DNA from: Tenrec ecaudatus
Lineage: Eukaryota > Chordata > Mammalia > Afrosoricida > Tenrecidae
Length of the DNA: 64,000 nt
Assembly: GCF_050624435.1 (NCBI RefSeq)
Contig: NC_134541.1
Location: 100,994,805 to 101,058,804 of the forward strand
Reading direction: 5' to 3'
Shown here in pieces: positions 31,331 through 43,078 of the stretch; position 1 is the stretch's first letter, and each line of letters begins with the position of its first letter. A program made the position numbers and the translations under genes. The notes under the pieces were generated by a model. It did not search any database. It was not told the origin of the DNA and saw only the letters and a program-made list of their open reading frames with translations.

Positions 31331-32645
31331 AAAAGAGTGAAGTTGTGTTCCCTTGACTGGGATCCACGGGCTTTGCGCGTGGCCGTCAGGAAATCTAACG
31401 ATGTACTTACTGCACTGGGCCAATCGGCCTACCTGGGGCCTTTTGACAACATCTCCCGCACCCCAAGGATTGTGGGAATGTTGCAGGACAGGGCAGTGCC
31501 TCCTGCTGTCAGAACTGACGCACCAACACCCAACAACAGCATGAGTGTGGGGCAGGTTGGCCAGGGGCGGGGCTCTACCGGACAAATGAGGAAGAGCTGT
31601 AGAAGAACCAGAGCCGAACCCAGGGCTGAGGACAGCAAACGGGGACGCACTGAAGAAGAAAGACTCAGAAGCCATTTCCACCCTCGGCTAAACTTTTCTT
31701 TGCAAAGGCCTTTAACCTTCCCATTGTTGGGATGCATAGTTACGCTGCCAAAGAGGACTCTCCCCGGAGCTACGGAGCTACGGTGAGGGTGGATAAAAGG
31801 GAACTCACAGCCCACGAGGGGAAGCCCAAGACTTGGCATCATGGCTTGTACACTATTTGTGTTTGTGATGAAAGTAGCCCAGTGGGTGAGGCGATCTATC
31901 TGCCTTGTTAGGTGAACAGACTCTGAGTTTCTTTGCACGTGCTTTTGATGCCTCCAATGCCCACGCGGGCACCCCTGGCCTGAACTGGATGGGGTACTCG
32001 GAATGGTTGTTTTGTAATGGCTGGTGGCACGTCCTTGGATCCTCACAGTTTCACCTTCTGCTTGGACCCTGGGCTGGCACTGCTTTGTGATGAAGATGCC
32101 CTCTGGCTGTAGGTTGTTTCTGTAGAGTGGTGTCGGTGCCATTGTGTGAGGGCAGCGGTGGTTCCTGCCCAGGGCACCCCATGCACTGCTGGCTCGGTTT
32201 CAGCAGAGCTTCCAGAAGACTAGGAAGAAAGGTCTGGCTGATCTTTTGAAAATCAGCCACTGGAAACCTGGGTCACGACAGTCCAGTCCCGTTGGGCGTG
32301 GGGCTGCCATGACTCAACAACAGTTAACGATGAAGTCATGGGCAGGAGGAAGGATCGGTGTCACCTGTTCCCCTCTTAGCAGGTAGGGTGTTAGTTTTCC
32401 GCACCCCCAACCTGGGGCCCTTTCTCATTTATCATCTCAGAGAAAGTAATGAAGGTGAAGTCCGGCTACTTAGCTCGGGGACTCTTAAAACCCAAATGGT
32501 TCCTCTAAGATGAAGAGTAACTTGAAGAATTCAGCTCTGACTTGTCTTGATCTTGAAGCCAGAAAGATTATTCCCAGAGGATGTAGTGCTGTTGTAAAAA
32601 AAATAACACACACAAAATCCAACCAATGTTCCAACAAACGGGGAC
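31331..32645. other. No firmly recognised feature
   Basis: The first 100-150 bp may continue the RTE. The rest shows no repeat or exon I can name; long frames on both strands overlap. Confidence 0.45.
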
Positions 32646-32653
32646 AATTAGAG

Positions 32654-32840
32654 CAGCGGTTCTCAACCTGAGAGCTGTGGGGGCCAAACGACCCTTTCAC
32701 AGGGGTCGTCTGATTCATAACAGTAGCAAAGTGACAGTGATGAAGTAGCAACGTCGATAATGTTATGGTTACGGGGTCACCACCACATGAGGAACTGTGT
32801 GAAATGGTTGCGGCGGCATGAGGAAGGTTGCGAACCCCTG
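32654..32840 (+). mobile_element. SPIN-type hAT element, copy 2
   Basis: A 187-bp element, CAGCGGTTCTCAACCTGAGA to ..TTGCGAACCCCTG, with core 'gatgaagtagcaacgtcgataatgttatgg'. Flanks AATTAGAG and ATTCCGAG agree at 5 of 8 positions. Confidence 0.9.
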
Positions 32841-33616
32841 ATTCCGAGGGAAGTCCGTCTGGCACAGGCAGTTTCGGCCTGTTGTCACACGCTTGTTTTC
32901 ACAAAGCTGCAACCAGGCACCTCCCATTCTGTGCCGCGCGTCCTCCTGTCCGTGTGGCCGTAAGGACATCGCAAGCGGCTGCCCTCCATGTGGCTTAACC
33001 GGAACCCAGAGGGAGGCTGCCCACTGAGGAAGCGTTTTCCATTCCACCGATCACTGCCACGTGTAGCTCTTCCCAGCACAGCACCCTCAAGGAACACACT
33101 GAACTCAGAAGGTGAAATTTGACGACATTGCTCTCAGATTTTCCCCCCCGCTGGGTTCTGCTGTTTCTGAATTTGTGTGAGGCCCAAACAGTCGAAGAAC
33201 AACTTCTCACTTCCCTTCCCCCAGAGAGCTGAGGGCCCAGGTTCTGCTTTTGTCTAAGCCCCCCCCCCCCTCACTCCTAAAAGGGTTATAGGCATACCAT
33301 TCACCTTGGGCATTTTCTGGGCCCCCAAAACTGGATAAGTTCCATTACGACAAAAAGACTGTTGTGAAATCGCTGATTTAAGGGTTACCAGCCAATGGTC
33401 CTTAGTTTTAACAAATTTAAACCAAATTTGATTGAGTAAACGTACACTGGGGGGGGGGGCCCTGAGGGTTTATTGTAATCACATTGGACCATACACAAAT
33501 ACTTATAAAGAGCGGGTTTTGCTCCAGAGGCCCCCTAAAGTTCAAGCCTTTCGGCTCCTTTCAGCTGGTCCCCTACTTTGTTTACAGCTTGGCTGTTTCC
33601 CTCAACCTAATAACTA
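32841..33616. other. No recognised feature
   Basis: Contains poly-C (33259-33270) and poly-G (33450-33459) runs; otherwise nothing recognised. Confidence 0.5.
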
Positions 33617-33830
33617 CAGAGCCCAGATGGTGTAGTCATTACTCTGTGGGCTGCAAACTACAGGGTCAGCAGTTCCAAACCATCAGCTGCTCTTTGGGAG
33701 GAAGATGGCTTTTCCACTCCGGTAAAGAGTGACAGTCTCGGGAACTCGGGCACAGTTCTGCATGGTCCTCTAGGGTGTTCCGAATCAGAATAGACTCATG
33801 GCAGTGAGTTTGGTTTTGTTTCTTTTTACC
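33617..33830 (+). mobile_element. AfroSINE, full-length type
   Basis: 'acagagcccagatggtgtag', 'gctgcaaactacagggtcagcag', 'taaagagtgacagtctcggga', ending 'catggcagtgagtttgg' and a (GGTTTT) tail. Confidence 0.92.
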
Positions 33831-34337
33831 TAAAGAATTCCCTTTTTTTCTGGGGTCATTTCTATTTGTACTCAGACACTGCTGTGTAATTCTTGGATGG
33901 TGGCAAAGTGGGACTGAGTCCCTTTTCTGGAAGAATTGATCTTAGAGGATTAAGTGGGTAGTTTAAAAAACAGCTGCTTTGTCTGTTCCCCAGAGGGCAT
34001 GACTTTCGATAGTTGGTCTGATGCGCAAATCTAGAAAGCAGTTCTGGGCACTGCAGTGGAGCTGGGGTGTGTGTATTTTCAGAAGCATCTACTGCCCACG
34101 TGTGATTAAAATAACTTTGGGGGAGTTTTGAAACCTACAGCCTAAGGGAAGTTTAAGTACACATTCACCTGGGAGGGGCTTAGAAGTTTCCTTCAGGCTG
34201 GTTTTCCCTGAAATTCTGGGGGATTCACCTTCTCGAAAAGAAACATTAGCAAAACCCTGATCTTTTCCTATCCCCCTGCTCCCCCCACACGCACCTTACC
34301 ACACCAACCCACTCAATCTTTGCCCTTAGCAAAAATA
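33831..34337. other. No recognised feature
   Basis: Relatively AT-rich, apparently unique intronic sequence. Confidence 0.5.
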
Positions 34338-34520
34338 CCTAAACCAAACTCACTGTGATCGAGTCCACACTGACTCATCTTGACCCTAGAGGACAGAGGA
34401 GAACTGCTCCCATGAGTCGCCAAGACCGTTTATGGGAGTAGAAAGCCTGGTCTTCCATGGTGCTGCTGGTGGGTTCAAACTGCCAACCTTAAGGACTGAA
34501 ACCCAGTGCACAATCACTAC
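34338..34520 (-). mobile_element. AfroSINE
   Basis: 'aaaccaaactcactgtgatcgagtccacactgactcat', 'tgctggtgggttcaaactgcc', 'ggactgaaacccagtgc'. Confidence 0.92.
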
Positions 34521-35182
34521 GTACACTCTTTAAAATTAAAAACACTTAAACATCGTTGGAGTGGTTTTAGATTGGCAGAAGAGTTATAAAGTTACCGGTG
34601 ACCCGTACATGTTTCTGTACCCAGTTTCCTTACCCATCTTTCACCACAGGCTGGCAGGGGTGCTGACAGGGTACCTGCTAGCGCAGCAGCAGATGCTGGC
34701 CTTTGCTCTGAGCTCCACCCCTTTGAGCTTCCTGTTGAATTCACCAAACTGCCCGCTTTCTGCCTCGGGCGCCAGTCCAGGAGACTGGGCTACGTTTCGT
34801 TGTCATGCCACCTCTGGTCTCCACCGGTCTCTCCATCTTACCTGCTTTCTGTCACAGTTGAGGGGAGTCTTGAGTCTTGCAGGCTGTCCCGCAGCTTGGC
34901 TTTGGCTGATGTTTCTTGTGGCGATGATGGTGGTGACCGGTGAGTTGGCTCCCACCCCGGTAACCTTTTGCATAAAGAACAAAGCATCCGGGGTCCTGCA
35001 TCATCTTCACCATCATCGTGGGCCAGAGCGCCTCCCAACATAGGGCTCACTTTCTAGCACTAAACCGGATGGTACTCAGTGTGGTCCGGAGAGTCTCATT
35101 GCCTCACTTTCAGAAGTAGATCTCCAGGCCTTTCTTCCCAGTCTTTTTAGTGTTTAGATGCACCAATGAAACCTACGTGGTC
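34521..35182. other. Mostly unrecognised, with old LINE scraps
   Basis: 34550-34625 ('ggttttagattggcagaagagttataaag') resembles the old L1 3'UTR seen at 40500. 34960-35045 resembles an RTE 3' end on the minus strand. 35100-35145 has the 'agtagatctccaggcctttcttcc' signature of the second SINE variant. Confidence 0.45.
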
Positions 35183-35395
35183 CAGGGGACCCTGCTGGTG
35201 TTTGAAATCCTGAGATCGCAAGGTTAGCACTTTGAAACCACCAGCACCTATTTGGAAGGAAGGCGAGAAAGATGAGGCTTTCTGTTCCCATGACAGTGAC
35301 CATCTCAGAAACTCAGGTGTAGTTCCACCCTGTCCTGTAGGGTAGCTATGAGCCAGCATCAACTCGATGACAGTGACTTTGTTTCGCTTAGTTTC
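35183..35395 (+). mobile_element. AfroSINE
   Basis: 'gaccctgctggtgtttgaaatcc', 'gatcgcaaggttagcactttg', 'caccctgtcctgtagggtagctatgag', 'catcaactcgatgacag'. Confidence 0.9.
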
Positions 35396-35551
35396 CAGCA
35401 TCATAGGAACATGTGCACAACCACAGCAGGGCATGCTGACAGATGGTTGGGGTGGGGGGTTATGCTGTCCTCATGGTGTCACTGGTGATGGTGATGCCAA
35501 CCCCAGAGCCAGAGACCTTGGCACACACGCATCCCACTAATTGTATCAAAG

Positions 35552-35750
35552 TGCGTATTCACTCGCTGCCTTCGAGTTAAGACTGACTCATAGACACCCT
35601 ATAAGACAGGGTAGGACTCCCCCTGTTGGTTTCCAAGAGTGTCGCTCTTTACTGGAATAGAAAGCCTCATCGTTCTCCTGAGCATCGGCTGGTGGTTTCG
35701 AACTGCTGACCTTGAGGATTGCAGCCCAAGATGTAGCCTTTATGCCAGCA
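35552..35750 (-). mobile_element. AfroSINE
   Basis: 'cactcgctgccttcgagttaagactgactcatag', 'ctggaatagaaagcctcatcgttctcctgagc', 'ctggtggtttcgaactgctgaccttg'. Confidence 0.92.
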
Positions 35751-37415
35751 GTGTTACTTTTAAAAATCAAATATTTATAAAATTTAATTTAATTGAAAAT
35801 GCCCCCCACTACTGAGAACACATGGATTCAACAACAGATTCAAAGCAGAAAGTAATTCGCTCTTACAAAGCTTAAATAGCACAAGGTAGCTTCAAACATA
35901 GTGGAAACATGGAGTTCACAGATAAGGAGGAGGTTTTCCTGAGGACTTGTTGAAGCCCAGCATGGCCTGCTGGACGTGGCGCACAAAACCTCAGCTCCCC
36001 TAGGTGCCATGCCTTTCTTCTGCGACCCCTTCCTTACCCGGCAGTTGAGAGTTGGGTAAGCTTATCTCCATGTCTGACTCACAGCAAGACTGCTTTTCCC
36101 CCACAACACAATCGAGTGTTTTACAGTCACCCCAGAGTGTAAAAGCCAGCGAAGGGATAAACGGTATACGGCCTGTCCGCCCAGTGGGATATGACTTGGC
36201 CACCCAGAGACAGACGTATGGTCCTGATACAAGAGGCTGCTTGGATGAACTGCCTTAATGTGATGTTGAACAAACTCAGCCGGTCACAATCTCTAAGCAG
36301 AATGAGTCTGCTCCCATTCACGGCGAGCCCCAGCGTGTCTGAATAGAACTGTCCCCCTCAGAGGCTTCAGTGACTGACCGTCTGGGAGGAGATCACCAGG
36401 CCTTTCTGCTGAGGTGCCTCTGGGTGGATGATGGAAACCTTCAAACTGTGTTAGCAGCCAAGTGCATTTTCCGCTGGCACTGCCCAGGGGCTTCGTGACA
36501 TCTCTGGGACTGAGGGGTCCCAGAGTTGGCATTTTATTATTGGTGGCCAGGGACTGGGGGAAAGGGAGAGCTGTTGGTGAGTGGGGCACTGAGCTTCTAC
36601 TTGGGGGGGACGAAAAACTTTGGAAATGGACCATGTTAATGGCCGCCAACTCAGTGAATTCTACACTTGAACATTGTTAACATGGTGAACTTTCTGTGAC
36701 ATATTTTGCAACAGTAAGAAAAGAGTTCTTTAAAAACAAAACAACTCTTCCCATTATTTTAACTTGCGAAGATGTGACAGTTCGCTGCAGTCTCTGGATA
36801 ACATGTAGCTGTCATCAGGGCTGAACTCCAGCTTATTCATCTATCCATTGGAAGGACCCCTTTTGGAGCGTTCTTACAAAATTGCCAAATCCTTGTTAGC
36901 TCAGAGCAGTGGAGGCAGGGCCTGGGGTGACCTCTCGCCCAGGGTGGATGGACTCTTGGCTGCCTGGGGAAGGGCTGAGAGCCATAAAACACGGCTCATG
37001 TTGTTTAGACTGGGAGTTGGGTGGCTTCGGCTGCGGGTGGTTCCTCTTGGTATTCTAGGGGCTGAGGCTTATTTTTAGAATCTCATTCTTGGCAGGAGTT
37101 GGACGATTTGGGGGGAGGGTTTCAAGTTTTTCTTGTGTTGTTGGTGATGGAAACAGAACCCATGGGTAGGGTCTTCGGGGGGTCCAGCCTGTGGCCCCTC
37201 GGCCTAGGCAGGTGCTTCTATGCTTCCCTGTATGAGCTCTCGCTTACCAGGAGCCCCTCCCCAAAGCACACAATGTGCTTGTTCCTGGGTGTCTGTCCAC
37301 ACCACCCCCGCCCTCACTCTGGCCACCCCATCCTGCACAGCCTTAGAATATCTGCTCAGTTCCCGCTTTGCGTCGACTCCCAACTGGCTCCCTGCTGTAA
37401 GGCCAGCAACAATCG
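35751..37415. other. No recognised gene; one SINE-variant fragment inside
   Basis: About 1.6 kb of apparently unique intronic sequence apart from 36355-36478. No exon signature stands out. Confidence 0.5.
36355..36478 (-). mobile_element. SINE variant ('GGCCTTTCTTCC' type)
   Basis: 'cctcagaggcttcagtgactga', 'ggaggagatcaccaggcctttctgctgaggtgcctctgggtgg' and 'gttagcagccaagtgc' match the minus-strand SINE form also at 49306 and 56780. Confidence 0.65.
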
Positions 37416-37606
37416 AAGGCCAAACTCACGGGGTAGACGCCAGCTCATAGCACCCCACAGACCAGGGTAGCACTGCCCGAGTCTCCGAGACGGTGAGTCT
37501 TTCTGGGAGTTTCTTGCTAGGATCGGTTGGTGGTTTCAAACTGCGGACCTCACGGTTAGCAGCCCAACTGCGACCCACTACGTTGTCAGCAGGGCTCCTG
37601 GCAAGG
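37416..37606 (-). mobile_element. AfroSINE
   Basis: 'ggccaaactcacggggtagacgccagctcatag', 'gttggtggtttcaaactgcgg', ending 'cagggctcctgg', the complement of the canonical head. Confidence 0.9.
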
Positions 37607-38572
37607 CCAGTGAAGCAAGGTTCTATCCCTCCACGTCTTCACAGTCTTGCCACCCCCTCCACACACACCCCTGGCCCCATCCACCCTCGGACCTGCTGAC
37701 GAACGAGGGGCCATCGTGCAAAAAGTTCCCACTTCTCAGAAGGTCCTGGTGACAGCGAGGGTGTTGGGGACAAGAGAGTGCAAGGGGCGGAGTGGTGCTC
37801 TCCTCCCACAAAAGCACCAGTTGTCAGCGCGTTCATTCCAACTGCGGCGGTCCGAGGGGGGCAGTGCCTCGCCGGGTTTCCGCTGTGTTCTTTGACCAGG
37901 CCTTACTGGGTTTTCAGTGAAAGCTTACCCAGCAAGTTCGGTTCCCGACTTGACAATTTTATACACATTGTGCAGTGACACTAGTTACATCTCCAGCCAA
38001 GCCAGCGTGCTCGTCACCCCGGCTCTGGGAGCTCTGTTTGTGTGCGCTGCTGCTGCTGGGCACATACGCACTCAGTCGGCTAGTAAGGTAGCACTTTTCA
38101 AGTGGTGCCACCATTCTCTCCCCGCTTCTCTGCTCCTGCTTCTCCCATCAGCACAAGCTCACTGTCCCTTACGGTTCCCATCCACTTTAGCTCGTGGTCA
38201 CTTTGATCCCAGATAAGCCAAACTCGCAGCGAGGGTTATTAAAAGAGCATAATGTTCAAGGAAGGTTTTTTTTTCTTCTTAGACAAACTGTGGCTTCCTT
38301 TTAAGACACCTTCAGGGAATAGTTTGGGCTTAAGGTTGAAAGATGATGTCAGGGTTATAACTTCAGGGGTTCCTCCAGCCTCAGTGGTCCTAGAACGCCT
38401 GGAGTCCACGAGAACCCAAGATTCTGTTTCACCCAAGATTCTGTTTCACATCTCCCCCTTTTGATCAGGATTCTTCTACGAACCCTGTGATCAAAAACAG
38501 TGGTAATGCCAGGCACCGTCCAGTTCCTTTGGTCTCCATCCGCCGGAGTTTCTGCAGCTGGTTTTTTGGAAG
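37607..38572. other. No recognised feature
   Basis: Includes a 21-bp direct duplication around 38417-38450. No exon or repeat identified. Confidence 0.5.
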
Positions 38573-38665
38573 TAGACTATCAGACCTTACTTTCGAGGCA
38601 CCGCTGGGTAAACCTCTGATGCCCAACCTTTGGGTTTATAGCCACGCATGTGTGCCACCCAAGGC
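38573..38665 (-). mobile_element. SINE variant fragment
   Basis: 'cgaggcaccgctgggtaaac', 'gcccaacctttgggtttatagcca', 'gtgccacccaagg': the tRNA-head half of the second SINE variant. Confidence 0.6.
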
Positions 38666-38794
38666 CTCAAGATGGGAAGTTTCAATCCACAGACACTCCT
38701 GGAGGAGACATGAGACAAGGTTCGTGGGACAAAGGGCTGTGATGACATCACTTTTACCCGGAGGTGGTGAGGACACAAGGGAGGGCAAAGTAGG

Positions 38795-39510
38795 TTGGCA
38801 AGGAGCCTACGAGGTGGGCTGTTTACAAGGTCAGCAGTTTGAAACTGTTAGATTCGGGGAAGGGAACGCGAGCTCACCTTGGGCGCATGGAATAATCACG
38901 ACCAGTTGAGATGCAAAAGCGGCAAAAGGAGTTTATTCGCTAGCCCGAGCTAGGGCTTCCTCCCTCCACTGCCCCCCAGCGGGGACCCAGCGTCCAAAGG
39001 GGAATCGGCCCCAAGTTCTTTGTTCGCTGGGCTTTGGCAGTCCAGTGTTGTTTTTCGAATTCATTAGAGAAAACTTTTGGCGCCAACGTTGTCTAGCGGT
39101 AGTTGGTGAGTAGTTTCGCGCGTGCCTCCTCGATGGGTCAATCGGTGGTGGGTCGTTGCTTGAATTTCACTGGTTAGGTTATGCTCAGGTGCTGCATCCC
39201 GTTGGTCAGTTGGAACAGGCAATAATTTATCTGACAGAGTTGCCTTAGTAACCAGGAACCTGAAACTGGAACTTTGGCCTACCCCCGACTTTTAGTTTTA
39301 CACAGCCTGTCATGGCGCAAGGTCAGGCAAATACAAACAAAAATACAATCTAACACAACTACCAGCCACTCTGGGAGAGAAAGATGGAGCTTTCTACTCC
39401 CGTAAGGAGTTGCGGTCTCAGAAACTGTAACTGAGTTAGCGTCAGAAATTACCTTGTCCTGTGGGATTGCTATGAGTTGGCATTGACTTGAAAGGTAGTG
39501 AGTTTTTCTA
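38795..39510 (+). mobile_element. AfroSINE split by an LTR
   Basis: Left arm 38795-38845 ('caaggtcagcagtttgaaac'). Right arm 39361-39510 ('accagccactctgggagag', 'gttgcggtctcagaaac', 'gggattgctatgagttggcattgac'). Removing the LTR restores the normal SINE order. Confidence 0.9.
38846..39355 (-). mobile_element. Solo LTR, family B, inside a SINE
   Basis: A 510-bp LTR with perfect 9-bp inverted ends TGTTAGATT..AATCTAACA. Flanks GAAAC and CAACT fit a short (4-5 bp) target duplication, pointing to a class I (gammaretrovirus-like) element, though it is imperfect. Minus orientation is inferred from the AATAAA signal read as TTTATT at about 38932. It is more CpG-rich than its surroundings, suggesting youth. 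No internal viral sequence. Confidence 0.88.
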
Positions 39511-39519
39511 TTTAGGGAA

Positions 39520-40180
39520 AAAAAACAAAACAATTTTTTTCACATAGTAATATTGCTATGCTGTGTGCAAAGGTTCAATCACGAGCATTGCCCCTCCCGT
39601 TATACCTTTGTAGCCCACCTACTCTTGCTGGCCCCTATCAATTAGCATGTTTTGTGTATCCTTTTAAAAAACATTTTATGCATATAACCTAGACCCACAT
39701 GGGACCCCTCCCTCCATTATACACAGAGTGGCCTGTCAGAAACACTGTGCTTACTTTTGTCATGCAGTGACACTTCTTTGGAGAGAAATGCATTCCACAC
39801 AAGAAATGCTTCCTTGTTCTGGCTTGCACAGTGTTCCATTGTATAGATGTTCTTGCTTTAGTTTGCATCAAACCAAACTCACAGCCATGGGATTGAGGCT
39901 GACCCAGAGTGACCCTACAGGTCAGGGTCGAACTGGCCCTGTGCATTTCTGAGATGGTAACTCAGCAACTTGTTCACCACTGAGCTTCAGCACAGAGAGG
40001 TGCTGGGCCCTTGCTGGGGAGGCAGTCTGCTGCTGGTGGACAGTTAGGTTGTTTCTGATGCTCTGTTCGTCCTAGCAACGTTGCAGTGAATTCTCGTTTC
40101 TCACTCTCCCTAGGCAGCGGGGTATCTATTATATGGTACATTTCCTAGAGATGAACTGACTGCGTCGTTCGTGGGCCTCA
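39520..40180 (-). mobile_element. Old L1M-type 3' fragment
   Basis: 'cacagtgttccattgtatagatgttcttgctttag' and, after a SINE scrap, 'ggacagttaggttgtttctgatgctctg' and 'gcaacgttgcagtgaattc' fit old L1 3'UTR read on the minus strand. Confidence 0.65.
39868..39990 (-). mobile_element. AfroSINE, short
   Basis: 'aaaccaaactcacagccatgggattgaggctgaccc', 'acaggtcagggtcgaactgg', 'gagatggtaactcagcaact'; inserted in the old L1. Confidence 0.75.
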
Positions 40181-40298
40181 GGTGTATCCTGCGCATCCAT
40201 TGTGTGGACCCCGCTTTACCCTCACCATGCCTGGGTCCAAAGCCTACTTGCCCACACCTCAGCCTGCCCTTTGGTGTATTATCAAAGATCATGGGTAG

Positions 40299-40488
40299 GG
40301 AGCCCTGGTGGCATAGTGGACTGCTAACCTCAAGGTCAGCAGTTCAAAATCACCAGCCTCTCCTCGGGGGACAGAGGAGGCTTTCTATTACCAAAAAGAA
40401 TCCATCTCAGAAAAAAACTCACCGGGCCAGTTCTCCTGCCCTATAGGGTCGCTATGAATCAGAATCGACTCAATGGCAGTCAGAGGAA
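40299..40488 (+). mobile_element. AfroSINE, low divergence
   Basis: Head 'agggagccctggtggcatag', 'ctaacctcaaggtcagcagttc', tail 'ccctatagggtcgctatgaatcag' and 'aatcgactcaatggcag'. Close to the family consensus throughout. Confidence 0.95.
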
Positions 40489-40499
40489 GATAATGGGTA

Positions 40500-40625
40500 A
40501 AAAATTATATTATATATACTTTTAATGATCCTTTTATTTTACAATAGTTTTAGATTTACCAAAAAGACAAAGTTGTAAAGATGGTACAGAGAGGTTCCCT
40601 CCCCCCTTCCCTCGTCAGTGTCGGT
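40500..40625 (-). mobile_element. Old L1M-type scrap
   Basis: 'ttttattttacaatagttttagatttacc' and 'agttgtaaagatggtacagagag', a common old L1 3'UTR motif. Confidence 0.55.
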
Positions 40626-40637
40626 CATCCTCAAGGC

Positions 40638-40815
40638 CAGTGGTCCTCAACCTTCCTCATGCCCTCCTCATGTGGTGGTGACCCCAACCATAAACTTATT
40701 TTCGTTGCTACTTCATCACTGTCATTTTGCTACTGTGATGAATTGGGCGACCCCTGTGGAAGGGGTGTTTGACCCCCCCCCAAAGGGGTCATGACCCACA
40801 GGTTGAGAACCGCTG
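40638..40815 (-). mobile_element. SPIN-type hAT element, copy 3
   Basis: Reverse orientation to copies 1 and 2: CAGTGGTCCTCAACCTTCCT to ..GGTTGAGAACCGCTG, with core 'tttcgttgctacttcatcac'. Flanking 8-mers CTCAAGGC (40630-40637) and CTCTAGGC (40816-40823) agree at 7 of 8 positions, the clearest hAT-type duplication of the three. Confidence 0.93.
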
Positions 40816-40823
40816 CTCTAGGC

Positions 40824-42529
40824 TGTCAGCTGACCCCAAGGGCTGGGGACCAAAAGCTCCTGAGTCCTAGCCATGAGAAGCTACTCAAGAGACACAGGGA
40901 AACCATCAGGAACATGGCCTTACACTGCTAGGGACTACTTGTCACACCTGGGAGCTGGCCTGGGGACTCCTCTGTGGCCCCACTGTGCACTTTATCTGGA
41001 TCTTCCAGTGCCTCCCCTTCCCGCACTGTGCCTCCCAAGTCTCCTCTGGGCGGTCATTCCTCACTGTGCCGTGGCCTTGGTATCTTTGAGGCAGATTGGC
41101 TGGTCCCCTGCAGCCTGGGCAGCTCTGGTCTTCTCTGTGACTCACCTAGGAACATGGCTTTGGGGAGGAAGGCTACCTACCACTCGTGTAGTCATCTCCA
41201 CTCCGTGGCTGACCATTGAGAAGCCACGTGTGATCGACACCCCCACATAGTTCTCCCTGAACCTCCCTGATTCTGACTCAGGGGAGGGATGTGGTCAGCT
41301 GGAGGGGCTTGAGATATGGATGATTGGGGATGGGGGTGGGCAAGCGGAACCACAGCAGCTGGATACAGACCCAGGGGCCTCTGCTTGAAAGGGTTGATGT
41401 GGGGGGGGGGGGCGACGCAGAGAGTCCTGCATCGCCCAAGTGGTGGCCCCAGCCTCAGCAGAGAAGCCCTGAAACCAGGAAGTGATCTGGGAGCGGTCAG
41501 CTGAATGTGGAAGGAGGCTGTTGTTGTGGGCGGGGTGGGGGTTGAAAAGCAACTAGGAAACGAACCAGGTAAGTTTTTCACGAGAGACTGAGGGGTTGAA
41601 GGTCCAGGCCGAGGAAATGCGCACTTTGTCAAGAAAGTTTGGTCCCTTTTATAGGCCTCCCGAGAGGGGCCTCTGAGAGTGCAATTGGCAGTTGGAGCAG
41701 AACCCCCTGGGAGGCTGCAGAGGCTGCTGGGATGGCCACACCCACAGGCTTGGAGTTAACTTTGAGCTGGAGACCTGATCCTTGTGAGCTGAGGGCAGGT
41801 GGGCAAAGATGCCTGGGAGTTGGTGGGAGGTTGAGGGGGGGTCTGAGGGGGAAGAAGGACCGAGCTCCAGGCTGCCTGAGGAAGGAGGGAGGAGAAGCCC
41901 CCTTTAGCATCCCCAGGGCCCCTGGGGATCTAGGTGTTAGGAGGGGAAGGAAAGCTGACCCAGAGCGTGGGTTTCCATAAGAGGCTTTTTCAGAATTAAC
42001 GCCCTGCCCAGGTGTTCAGGATGGAATGAGAGTCAAGGGAGCAGGGTGAGGGGAGGTCAGAAGACAGAGTAAAGAGAAAGGGAGAGCTAGAGGGAGGAGG
42101 AGACAGAGGGATGGACATGGGGCCACAGGAGAAGGTGAAGCAGGTCAGGGAGGGAACAAAGGAATCCCGAGTTAATGAACTTTGGGGACAGAAATAAATT
42201 CTATCTAAAAGGAGCCCACCCCCGCCCTGTACCCATTGGCCGTGGCGCCAGCAGAATGGTGAAGAGAGGAAGGTTTCTGTGAGCTCCTTTGAGAAGGTGA
42301 AGCGCTAGGTGGGACAGAGAAGGGGTTAGAGGTGCTGGCTGTGGCTGAGAACCGTGGAGTTACTGCTGGGCCTTTTCCTCGGGCACCCGCTGGGTTAGGT
42401 TGGCATTGCTTCTGCAGTAAGTGACCCCCATGCAGTGGCCTAAAACCACATGTCTTTCCAGTCTGACCAGTCTAGACTCTGACTTAAATCTCTCCGGGAT
42501 ATCCAGCCAACTGAGCCTTTTCCTCGAGT
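40824..42529. other. No recognised feature
   Basis: About 1.7 kb of apparently unique intron sequence, G-rich in the second half (poly-G at 41401-41412; GGGAGG-type at 42040-42110). No exon signature was convincing. Confidence 0.5.
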
Positions 42530-42720
42530 CTTGGAAGAAGTACACCTGAGCACTCCTTAGAGGCAAGGATGGCAAGACTTTGTCCCACAGACTTTGGGCA
42601 TGTGTCAGGAGAGACCAGTGCCCGGAGAAGGACCTGGTGTTGGGTAAAAATAGAGGGGCAGTGACAAAGAGGAAGGCCCCGAGGAGCTGGATGGACACAG
42701 TGGCTGCACCAGTGGGCTCA
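42530..42720 (+). mobile_element. RTE LINE C-terminal fragment
   Basis: 'gcactccttagaggcaaggatggcaagactttg', 'ctttgggcatgtgtcaggagag', 'cagtgacaaagaggaaggcccc'. Confidence 0.8.
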
Positions 42721-42924
42721 AGCACAGGGGCCCTAGTGAGATGGTGGACCGGACCGTAGGCTGCGTACTTGTACAGGAGAGTGCGACGGATAAGAACAGC
42801 CAATGACAGGCTGCTCCTGGACTTGTGGCCCTCGTCCACCTTCAACACCACTTCTCCTCCTTCCCTGACCTGAGTGATGACATTGGGCCCACCCTGATAG
42901 CCCAGGACAACCTCCCAGCCATCA

Positions 42925-43078
42925 GACTGATCCCAACCCCTAGTGACCCTGCAGGGCATCGCAGAACCATTCCTTAGGGTTTCCAAGGCCGTAAATCTGT
43001 AAGCAGCTGGTGGATCTTAACTGTTGACCTTGTGGTTTAATAACCACTGCTTAACCCACTGCAGCACCAGGACCCCTG
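42925..43078 (-). mobile_element. AfroSINE, diverged
   Basis: 'ctgatcccaacccctagtgacc', 'aagcagctggtggatcttaactgttgacc', 'actgcttaacccactgcagcaccagg'. Confidence 0.8.
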
